DNA of 8,318 nucleotides from Candidatus Zixiibacteriota bacterium (GTDB lineage Bacteria > Zixibacteria > MSB-5A5 > GN15 > JACZUZ01). Numbering within the stretch: the first letter of the stretch is position 1; each line of letters begins with the position of its first letter. A program made the position numbers and the translations under genes. Positions 1 through 5,221 of this stretch are shown piece by piece. The notes beneath the pieces were generated by a model. That model ran no database searches and was not told the origin of the DNA. It worked only from the letters and a program-made list of their open reading frames with translations. Location: NCBI GenBank assembly GCA_022572905.1, contig JACZUZ010000059.1, forward strand, positions 1-8,318, in the 5' to 3' direction.

Positions 1-4
1 CTAA

Positions 5-142
5 AGTTTTGGAGGAAAATTTAGCTTTGATATAGTGACCGCCGCTCTCGAGGGTAAGTTGCTACTTAGAGAAGCCCACAAACTCACCGGTATGTCTAAT
101 GAGACTTTTAACAAATATTCTGAGCATGTGTTAAGTAGGTAG
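5..142 (+). CDS. C-terminal end of an ImmA/IrrE-like protein (partial or broken)
   Basis: This reading frame stays open from position 5 to a TAG at 140-142 and ends 1 nt before the ATG of the DUF4411 gene. It encodes about 45 residues, with a middle segment TAALEGKLLLREAHKLTGMS. That resembles, from memory, the C-terminal helical tail of XRE/ImmA-IrrE metallopeptidase proteins (COG2856), which end in an '..ALEG+.L.+EA.+L.G' pattern. Such proteins commonly sit directly upstream of DUF4411 genes, so the neighbourhood supports the call. An in-frame TAA occupies positions 2-4, so the full upstream gene cannot enter through this frame. Either the gene is frameshifted or truncated here, or this is a relic. 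The catalytic HExxH part would lie outside the window and cannot be seen. Family assignment is an inference from a short tail. Confidence 0.4.
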   Translation, partial: SFGGKFSFDIVTAALEGKLLLREAHKLTGMSNETFNKYSEHVLSR

Positions 143-143
143 G

Positions 144-659
144 ATGAGTAGTAGCACAGAAAAATTCCTATTAGATGCGAATGTCTTTATTGAGGCAAGT
201 AACAGATACTACTCATTTGATCTTTGTCCTGGTTTTTGGCGAGCAGTTAAAATTGAACACAAAAATGGAAACATGTTGAGTATTTCAAAAGTAAAGAATG
301 AAATTGTCGTAAAGAGCGACGGACTTTCAATGTGGGCTAAGAAGACAATCCCTAGCTCATTTTTTATTCCTGTTGACGATAAGCAAGTAATTGCGAAGTA
401 TAGTGAAATAATTAACTGGGTAGATACAAAAAGACAATTTAGGACTTTCGCAAAGGCTGAGTTTGCGCAAGGGGCAGATGGATGGCTAATCGCTTATGCC
501 AGCGTGAATGATTTTGATGTCATTACGCAGGAAAAGTATGATCCTGACACTCGGAAAAGAGTCCCGATACCAAACGTATGCAAGGAATTTAAAGTCAACT
601 TCTTAAACACATTTGAGATGCTCACAAAACTGAATGTAGCGTTTGTATTGGAAAAGTGA
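144..659 (+). CDS. DUF4411 family PIN-like protein, probable toxin-type RNase
   Basis: The 171-residue product has the hallmarks of the DUF4411 family, a branch of the PIN-nuclease superfamily. It starts with the strand FLLDANVFIEA (residues 8-18), which carries the first acidic residue D11. A 'SKVKNEI' segment supplies E53, and GADGWLIAYA (110-119) supplies D112. The end, IPNVCKEFKVNFLNTFEML (142-160), is also characteristic of the family. PIN domains use such acidic residues to bind metal and cleave RNA, so the expected activity is an endoribonuclease. I do not know of a demonstrated target for this family. The usual 'ADPW' is 'ADGW' here. Length is near normal for the family and the gene looks intact. 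It follows an ImmA/IrrE-like tail after 1 nt, the usual pairing in which the upstream protein is thought to act as antitoxin or regulator. Base composition is AT-richer than downstream genes, suggesting horizontal acquisition. Confidence 0.85.
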   Translation: MSSSTEKFLLDANVFIEASNRYYSFDLCPGFWRAVKIEHKNGNMLSISKVKNEIVVKSDGLSMWAKKTIPSSFFIPVDDKQVIAKYSEIINWVDTKRQFRTFAKAEFAQGADGWLIAYASVNDFDVITQEKYDPDTRKRVPIPNVCKEFKVNFLNTFEMLTKLNVAFVLEK

Positions 660-710
660 AAGTAAATGGAAGCAATACGGTTAGCTCCCCTGTAATTGAA
701 TTCCACCCCC

Positions 711-880
711 AATTACCCTTCCCCTGAAACTCTTGACGCCAACCCGCATACAATCCATATATTCCAATCCAGATTGATTTTGATGTAAGATATCAATAAA
801 AAGACTCATGAGAAAAACCATACTCAGTTTTGCTGTCGCCGACGTCGTGTTAGCCATGTTGCACAAGGCTGTTAACGCAA
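711..880 (+). repeat. Promoter-leader cassette, copy A
   Basis: This stretch is a diverged direct repeat of about 2087-2327. It has two well-conserved blocks. The first (722-765) shares the 16-mer ccctgaaactcttgac and, at identical spacing, cccgcatacaa followed by ccatatattcc. The second (799-880) shares agactcatgagaaaaacc, then tactcagttt, and continues as a signal-peptide-like reading frame. Copy A lacks the 12-nt repeat tract found between the two blocks in copy B. The copies lie about 1.4 kb apart in the same orientation, each upstream of an exported-protein gene. Confidence 0.8.
733..763 (+). promoter_or_regulatory. Candidate sigma70-type promoter A
   Basis: TTGACG at 733-738 is a good -35 box. 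The -10 region is either CATATA at 756-761 (17-nt spacer) or TATATT at 758-763 (19-nt spacer). Both elements and the spacing are preserved in the duplicate at 2108-2138, while the surrounding bases have drifted, which supports a functional role. It would drive leader copy A and the DUF4185-like gene. Confidence 0.55.
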
Positions 881-918
881 AAAAAATAATTGATGGAAAT
901 ACTGCTAAATTTGCGTAA
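808..918 (+). pseudogene. Orphan signal-peptide leader ORF (copy A)
   Basis: A 36-codon frame begins MRKTILSFAV and continues through a hydrophobic stretch to VNAKKI, ending at TAA 916-918. Fourteen of its first 24 residues match the signal peptide of the barrel gene at 2256 (MRKTLLSFAI...TVGAQ), so it is a duplicate of that leader with the barrel body missing. Its end overlaps the start of the DUF4185-like gene (ATG 893) in a different frame. It may be a decayed remnant left when the beta-propeller gene came to lie behind the cassette, or it may serve as a short translated leader. No clear Shine-Dalgarno site precedes it. Confidence 0.45.
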
Positions 919-2017
919 TGCGGTTGTGAGAGCGCTGATATTACTGGTGTGCATTGCGTTTATGCAAGCGGTCGCCGGTGACATTTCCCAATCGCGTAAA
1001 CAGTTTACCAGCCGTCCCTGGGAGTCGGGACAAAAAATGTTTTACTCCGATCCCTACTGGCGCGGCGGTGACTGTGCGTCTACGGTGGATCTCGGTGATG
1101 GCCGTGTTCTTTGGCTGTTCGCCGACAGCTACATCGGTGTCAAGCCGCCCTATCGGCGAGATCACTGTTGTGTCGAGATGATCCGAAATTGTATGGGCAT
1201 TCAGACTGGCTACGATCTGTCAACCGCTGACTTTACTGTCTACTGGCCTGGGACGAAAGATAACCCAAAGGCTTTCTTCCCTGCCGAGGACACGAGTTGG
1301 TTTTGGCCGGGCAACGGGATTCGGATTGACGATATCCTGATTGTTTTTCTAATGCGCGTATGCGCTAGCGATAGTGGGCTGGGTTTCATGACTTGCGGGC
1401 ATGCCGCATTTCTTATCAGTGATATTGATGGCGATCCGGGGGAGTGGTCGATATCTAGGCTTCAGCTTCCGGACAATCCCTTTGGAATCATGCTGGGAGC
1501 CGCTACCATATTCGAACCGCCGTACCTATACGCTTTCAGTCTCAAAGAGCCGGGTGATCATTCCATGTATCTCGCTCGCTGGTATGCCGACAGTGTGCTG
1601 ATGGGGACAACTCAAGCGATTGAATGGTGGACAGGCGACAGCTCTGGCTGGGTTTCTGATTTGAGGCTGACCTTCGAGCCAGCCGTTCTTTTCCCCGATG
1701 GTGAGACAGAGTTTTCCGTTGTCTATGACGCGAGGACAGATCAGTATCTCGCGATTCAGACGGTCGGCTTCGGCGCTACCGATGTAATGATGCGCACGTC
1801 GCCAGCTTTGACCGGTCCCTGGTCGGCGTTACAATTGGTTTACGAGCCTCCTGAGAAGAGCAAGCCGAAGGTGATGATGTACGGAGCCAAGGCTCACCCC
1901 GAACTCATTGGCGCCGACCTGATCATCACCTATAACACAAATGCACCAGAAGAGTTTATAATTCAGGACACGACCTTATATTACCCCAGACTAGTCAGAG
2001 TCGATTGGAGCGATTGA
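893..2017 (+). CDS. Secreted DUF4185-like beta-propeller protein
   Basis: The 374-residue product starts with a signal peptide: arginines at 8 and 13, hydrophobic core ALILLVCIAFM (14-24), and an AVA site with cleavage after residue 28. The mature part contains repeated strand motifs recalling DUF4185-type five-bladed propellers, which resemble family-43-like glycosidases: GDCASTVDLGDGRVLWLFAD (59-78), MIRNCMGIQTGY (96-107), SWFWPGNGIRIDD (135-147), TEFSVVYDARTDQYLAIQT (272-290), SPALTGPWSAL (303-313) and GAKAHPEL (331-338). A carbohydrate-related role is plausible but not shown. Six cysteines (61, 92, 93, 100, 157, 168) all fall in the first half of the mature protein; I recall glycine where C61 stands. 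I chose ATG 893, because a TTG at 890 just before it adds only one residue. No good Shine-Dalgarno site is visible, and the start overlaps leader ORF A. The gene is complete and ends in TGA. Confidence 0.7.
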   Translation: MEILLNLRNAVVRALILLVCIAFMQAVAGDISQSRKQFTSRPWESGQKMFYSDPYWRGGDCASTVDLGDGRVLWLFADSYIGVKPPYRRDHCCVEMIRNCMGIQTGYDLSTADFTVYWPGTKDNPKAFFPAEDTSWFWPGNGIRIDDILIVFLMRVCASDSGLGFMTCGHAAFLISDIDGDPGEWSISRLQLPDNPFGIMLGAATIFEPPYLYAFSLKEPGDHSMYLARWYADSVLMGTTQAIEWWTGDSSGWVSDLRLTFEPAVLFPDGETEFSVVYDARTDQYLAIQTVGFGATDVMMRTSPALTGPWSALQLVYEPPEKSKPKVMMYGAKAHPELIGADLIITYNTNAPEEFIIQDTTLYYPRLVRVDWSD

Positions 2018-2028
2018 TACCATAGATT

Positions 2029-2049
2029 GATGAGGCTGGGCGCTTCATC
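2029..2049 (+). terminator. Hairpin after the DUF4185-like gene, possible terminator
   Basis: GATGAGGC (2029-2036) pairs with GCTTCATC (2042-2049) across a 5-nt loop, giving an 8-bp stem with one G-U pair, 12 nt after the stop codon. No T-run follows, so it is at best a weak intrinsic terminator or a 3'-end stabilising hairpin. It lies before the next promoter. Confidence 0.35.
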
Positions 2050-2107
2050 CTGAAGTGAAGTTCTCAGGCGCCATGCCTCTCCCTAAATTGCCCTTTCCCT
2101 GAAACTC

Positions 2108-2138
2108 TTGACCCCTTCCCGCATACAAGCCATATATT
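2108..2138 (+). promoter_or_regulatory. Candidate sigma70-type promoter B
   Basis: TTGACC at 2108-2113 is followed after 17 nt by CATATA (2131-2136) or after 19 nt by TATATT (2133-2138). Spacing is identical to promoter A at 733-763. It is positioned to transcribe the barrel gene with a 5' leader of roughly 110 nt before ATG 2256. Confidence 0.55.
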
Positions 2139-2145
2139 CCCGCTC

Positions 2146-2151
2146 AGGAGG
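2146..2151 (+). promoter_or_regulatory. Strong Shine-Dalgarno AGGAGG without a nearby ATG
   Basis: AGGAGG stands 2 nt before a TTG (2154) and 8 nt before a CTG (2160). Both are in the phase of the barrel gene, and that phase has no stop from there to TGA 2331. The first in-phase ATG is at 2196. The site suggests that translation may begin upstream of ATG 2256 at a non-ATG codon and include the charged repeat tract. Confidence 0.45.
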
Positions 2152-2190
2152 AATTGGACCTGAAATACTCAGGAATTAAGCCGATACTCA

Positions 2191-2262
2191 GAACTATGAG
2201 CGAAATCATGAACAGAATCACGAAAAGAGCTATGAAAAGAACCACGAAAAGACTCATGAGAA
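2191..2262 (+). repeat. Six imperfect 12-nt tandem repeats, consensus about gaaycaygaaaa
   Basis: The units start at 2191, 2203, 2215, 2227, 2239 and 2251, for example gaatcacgaaaa, gagctatgaaaa and gaaccacgaaaa. A multiple of three keeps the phase, so in the barrel gene's frame each unit encodes four residues: RTMS, EIMN, RITK, RAMK, RTTK, RLMR. The tract runs straight into the leader ATG at 2256. It would give the signal peptide a long, strongly basic N-region if translation starts upstream. Confidence 0.75.
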
Positions 2263-3272
2263 AAACCTTACTCAGTTTCGCTATAATCGGGGCGGCGTTG
2301 GCCATTCTGCCCAAGACCGTCGGCGCCCAGTGAGCCCTCTGAAGTTCACCAAACCTGCCGGTCGGCAGGGCCGAAACCGCTATCATTCACAAGGGCGATC
2401 TGCGCTTCAGTTTTGATTATTCATTCTTCAAGCGCGACCAACTCCGCTCGCAAAATGGACTTCTGCCTAATCCTGAAGGCCAGGAAACCCAGACACACAT
2501 AATTGGCGCCGCCGCGATATTCGGCCTGTCCAACAATCTCAGCTTTGCGCTGTCCGCGCCGCTTCTGATTAACAGGACGATTCATACCAGCAAGAACATA
2601 GACAGCGCTCAGACAAAACTGGGGGACTTAAACACTCAAATTCAATTTTTTCGCAGTACGCGCTTGTTTGACAAGCCTTTGAACATGCAACTTGCTCTGG
2701 GCGCCACGATTCCGATTAGCTCGGGTTTGCGCAATGTGGAAAACAATAATCGTAATCTTACCAGCGGCACGGTCGATCCTTCTTTCAGATTTCTGGCGGT
2801 TATGAATATGTTTCCTAACTGGAGTCTGGTGGGCAGTTTCTTTACTCGTCAGATTGTAGCCGCAAATTCCGATGGATTCCGCGCGGCCGACGCTTACCGT
2901 TATCAGGTGGGAGTGACTTTCGCGCCGGTGGGAAGATCATTCGATCTGAACGCGCAGTTGCGCTATTTCACTCGCGGTCGCGATATAGTTAATGGAGTTC
3001 CGTTTGCTAAGAGTGGAGGAGACTGGACGTATGTTGCTTTCGGCGGATCAAAAGCTCTGTTTGGCGAGGGCGAGACAGCGATTAGATTCTGGGGGGAGCT
3101 TGAAGCGCCAATAGTTCAAAATGTCAACGGAACGCAGTTAACTGGCGAGTGGACAATTCGCGCTGGGTTTAATTTTAATCTGGCGCTGTTCTCACATGAC
3201 AAAAAGCCGGATCATATTCATAAGGGCAAAGGCAAGACACTTCTCCCCATTAAGAACCCATCAAAGAAATAG
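2256..3272 (+). CDS. Outer-membrane beta-barrel 'transporter' (MetA-type) with two in-frame TGA codons: candidate selenoprotein or pseudogene
   Basis: One reading phase joins three parts. First is a signal peptide, MRKTLLSFAI...TVGAQ, with predicted cleavage after VGA. Second are TGA 2331-2333, codons for Ala-Leu, and TGA 2340-2342. Third are 309 uninterrupted codons from 2343 to TAG 3270-3272. The body resembles the MetA-pathway 'transporter' barrels (Phenol_MetA_deg/COG4313-like): SSPNLPVGRAETAIIHKG at the start, alternating strands such as GDLRFSFDYSFFKRDQL, the KLGDLNTQIQF turn, MQLALGATIPISSGL, and a final VNGTQLTGEWTIRAGFNFNL. After the last strand there is an unusual basic tail of about 25 residues (HDKKPDHIHKGKGK...). 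No cysteine is encoded in the body. Decoding both TGAs as selenocysteine gives a 338-residue protein with U-A-L-U at the mature N-terminus, where I recall cysteines in relatives. If not decoded, this is a nonsense-interrupted pseudogene. No plausible internal start restores the missing N-terminus; TTG 2664 would cut off several strands. Confidence 0.6.
2354..2369 (+). promoter_or_regulatory. SECIS-like hairpin with GGUC apical loop
   Basis: CCTGCC (2354-2359) pairs perfectly with GGCAGG (2364-2369) around the tetraloop GGTC (2360-2363). The loop begins 17 nt after TGA 2340-2342 and 26 nt after TGA 2331-2333. Bacterial SECIS elements lie just downstream of the UGA inside the coding region and need a G, usually GGU, at the loop tip. 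In E. coli fdhF the GGUC loop begins 18 nt after its UGA. The bulged U of the fdhF stem is not present here. The same bases encode Asn-Leu-Pro-Val-Gly-Arg, so protein conservation could also explain them. Confidence 0.45.
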
Positions 3273-3338
3273 TGATTGGTGCGAGGGTGATATCGAATTA
3301 AGTGAGTCTCCAATTTATTGTTTGAAGAATAACTCAGA

Positions 3339-3863
3339 ATGTTAACGACTCTAAAACAATCCATACATCAGCAATTCGGAGCGGCGCTTGATATGCTCGA
3401 AAACGCTATCAACGCTTGCCCCGATGATCTATGGGGAGAGCGCTCGATTTCGAAGAGTTCGGTCGAAACGCCGCATCTCCAATTCTGGTACATGGTTTAC
3501 CATACGCTGTTCTTTCTTGACTATTATCTGTCCGACTCGGCGGAAAATTTCGCGCCACCCAAACCGTTCACACTCAGCGAACTCGACCCGGCCGGAGTTT
3601 TTCCCGAACGAGTGTATTCCAAGGCCGAAATGAAGACATATCTTGAACATGGGCGCTCAAAACTACGCGCGGCGCTGAACGCGCTGACAGAAGAAAAAGC
3701 AAACCAGCGCTGTGGATTCAAGAGACCAGAGATCAGCGTTTTGGAGATATTTCCATACCTGATGCGCCATGTCCAGCATCACGCCGCCCAGCTGAACCTG
3801 ATCCTACGCCAGAAAACCGATTCCGCCCCTGGGTGGGTAGCCAAAGCCACAAGCGATCTTTAG
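3339..3863 (+). CDS. DinB superfamily protein
   Basis: The 174-residue protein is predicted all-helical and fits the DinB/YfiT four-helix-bundle superfamily, whose members bind a divalent metal through three histidines and include thiol-dependent transferases. The first candidate ligand is H55 in WYMVYHTLFFLDYYL (50-64). The other two are H144 and H148 in the last helix, RHVQHHAAQLNLILRQ (143-158), with the H-x-x-x-H spacing typical of the family. The N-terminal helix LKQSIHQQFGAALDMLENAI and the 'LW' after it are also typical. No signal peptide is present, so it should be cytoplasmic. The substrate cannot be told from sequence; bacillithiol- or mycothiol-type S-transferase activity is known for relatives. 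No strong Shine-Dalgarno site is visible before ATG 3339. It stands between the barrel gene (66 nt upstream) and the methyltransferase gene (110 nt downstream) with no clear operon link. Confidence 0.8.
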   Translation: MLTTLKQSIHQQFGAALDMLENAINACPDDLWGERSISKSSVETPHLQFWYMVYHTLFFLDYYLSDSAENFAPPKPFTLSELDPAGVFPERVYSKAEMKTYLEHGRSKLRAALNALTEEKANQRCGFKRPEISVLEIFPYLMRHVQHHAAQLNLILRQKTDSAPGWVAKATSDL

Positions 3864-3973
3864 TATCCAACAAATAGCGCGAATTTGGCATCCGATAATT
3901 AATTGAAGAGTCCCATGCCGCCGTCCACGCGGTGACTGGCGCAAGACGGCAATGATTCGTTTATTAGCGTTCA

Positions 3974-5170
3974 ATGAACGCTACCTCAAAATCCGCAGAT
4001 TTCGCAATGCTTGCCAAGACCTTGTTTGGGCTTGAAGAGATTCTCGCGGCTGAACTGGAAGAACTTGGCGCTAAAGATATCGAACTACTCAACCGAGCGA
4101 TTACCTATCGAGGCGGCAGGGAACTGTTGTATCGGTCAAACCTTTGTCTGAGAACGGCCACTCGGATTCTCCAACCTCTTTCCACATTCACCGCTCCAAA
4201 TGAAGACGCGCTTTATAAGGCCGTGTCGAGAATTGACTGGACCAGATATTTGAATTCGGAAATGAGTCTGGCGATTGATCCGGTTGTCAGCGGTAATATT
4301 TTCAAACATTCACTCTATGTGGCGCAGAAAGCCAAAGACGCTATTGTCGATCAATTTCGTGGCAAAGATCTAGGACGTCCCAGCGTTGACCTTGAGTGTC
4401 CCGACTTGAGGATCAACCTGCACATCGCCGGTAGTAGGGCGACACTGTCTCTTGATTCCTCCGGCGATCCTCTCAGTCGCAGAGGCTATCGCATAGAAGG
4501 CGGGGAGGCGCCGCTAAGCGAGGCGTTGGCGGCGGGAATTGTAATTCTATCCGCCTGGGACAAGACAACTCCATTTGTCGATCCGATGTGCGGTTCGGGT
4601 ACGCTACCAATTGAGGCGGCGCTTATTGGCGCCAATATAGCTCCGGGGACGCTCGGGCGGTCATTTGCATTTCAAAAGTGGAATGGTTTTGACAGTGAAT
4701 TATATAATTCAATCCTGTCAGAGTTAAAGAAGAGCGTGAATCTATCTGCGCTTCCAGTGATTGTAGGCAGCGATATAAACAAAACTCGCATCGACGAAGC
4801 GCGACGCAACTCCGCACGAGCCGGGCTGGAGGAGGTAATAAAATTCACTGTCTCCGATCTTGCCAAACAGACTCCGCCGTCAGCGCCCGGAACAATGATT
4901 GTTAATCCGCCCTATGGCGACAGGCTGTCAGATTCGGACGTAACAGCTTTGTATCAGTTGATTGGAGATACGTTGAAACAAAAATATGACGGGTACACAG
5001 CTTTTGTTTTGACTGGAAATTCGATGGCCGCCAAGAGTATCGGTTTACGCACATCACGAAAAATAAAATTGTTCAACGGGCCAACCGAATGTCGATTGCT
5101 GAGATTTGAAATGTACAAAGGAAGTCGAAAATCCAAGTGGGAAACTCTGAGGGAGGAACATTCAAACTAA
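3974..5170 (+). CDS. rlmL: THUMP-domain class I SAM-dependent RNA methyltransferase (RlmL-like)
   Basis: The 398-residue enzyme is expected to make N2-methylguanine in 23S rRNA, as does the N-terminal half of E. coli RlmL (G2445). Residues 11-75 (AMLAKTLFGLEEILAAELEE, then GAKDIELLNRAITYRG) match the RlmL start. A THUMP RNA-binding domain follows to about 160, and SRRGYR (168-173) is the conserved hinge before the catalytic domain. The Rossmann methyltransferase has the SAM motif DPMCGSGTLPIEAA (203-216), the acidic GSDIN (265-269) that binds the ribose, and the catalytic NPPYGDRL (311-318) used for exocyclic-amine methylation. The second methyltransferase (RlmK) of the E. coli fusion is absent, so this is the single-domain form found in many bacteria, including the YpsC type. 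ATG 3974 has no visible Shine-Dalgarno site; Met12 (4007) is an alternative start. The exact target base is inferred. Confidence 0.85.
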   Translation: MNATSKSADFAMLAKTLFGLEEILAAELEELGAKDIELLNRAITYRGGRELLYRSNLCLRTATRILQPLSTFTAPNEDALYKAVSRIDWTRYLNSEMSLAIDPVVSGNIFKHSLYVAQKAKDAIVDQFRGKDLGRPSVDLECPDLRINLHIAGSRATLSLDSSGDPLSRRGYRIEGGEAPLSEALAAGIVILSAWDKTTPFVDPMCGSGTLPIEAALIGANIAPGTLGRSFAFQKWNGFDSELYNSILSELKKSVNLSALPVIVGSDINKTRIDEARRNSARAGLEEVIKFTVSDLAKQTPPSAPGTMIVNPPYGDRLSDSDVTALYQLIGDTLKQKYDGYTAFVLTGNSMAAKSIGLRTSRKIKLFNGPTECRLLRFEMYKGSRKSKWETLREEHSN

Positions 5171-5210
5171 ATGGAATATTGACATCGTAACACAAATAAA
5201 TAATCCAACA

Positions 5211-5216
5211 AGGAGG
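5211..5216 (+). promoter_or_regulatory. Strong ribosome binding site of the mscS-like gene
   Basis: AGGAGG lies 5 nt before ATG 5222, the clearest Shine-Dalgarno site with a matching ATG in the window, and it fixes the start of the channel gene. A TTGACA at 5179-5184 could be a -35 box for a promoter in the short 51-nt gap, but no convincing -10 follows at normal spacing. Confidence 0.7.
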
Positions 5217-5221
5217 AGAAA

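Larger units (their letters stand above)
2087..2327 (+). repeat. Promoter-leader cassette, copy B
   Basis: This is the second copy of the cassette described at 711-880. The shared blocks are 2097-2140 (ccctgaaactcttgac, cccgcatacaa, ccatatattcc) and 2247-2327 (agactcatgagaaaaacc plus signal-peptide codons). Between the blocks, copy B holds a Shine-Dalgarno sequence and a 12-nt tandem repeat tract that copy A lacks. Copy B still connects in frame with a barrel body, so it is probably the parental form. Confidence 0.8.

Noticed and set aside
681..866. Minus-strand ORF of 61 codons resembling the one at 2144-2386
   Set aside because: It resembles the other only because both lie on the complementary strand of the duplicated leader cassette.
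2331..2342. Genome-wide reassignment of TGA to tryptophan or glycine
   Set aside because: The DUF4411, DUF4185-like and DUF3078-type genes all end at TGA (657, 2015, 6979), and no other gene here has an internal TGA, so TGA acts as a normal stop.
2144..2386. Minus-strand ORF of 80 codons with hydrophobic runs
   Set aside because: It is the complement of the 12-nt repeats and the signal peptide; the hydrophobic pattern is a by-product of complementing Arg/Lys codons.
2664..3272. Short barrel gene starting at TTG 2664
   Set aside because: The same phase is open and protein-like back to 2343, and a start at 2664 would remove the signal peptide and several strands. No Shine-Dalgarno site precedes it.
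3920..3950. GCCGTC/GACGGC inverted repeat between the DinB-family and RlmL-like genes
   Set aside because: The 19-nt loop, 6-bp stem and lack of a T-run make a terminator or operator call unsupported.
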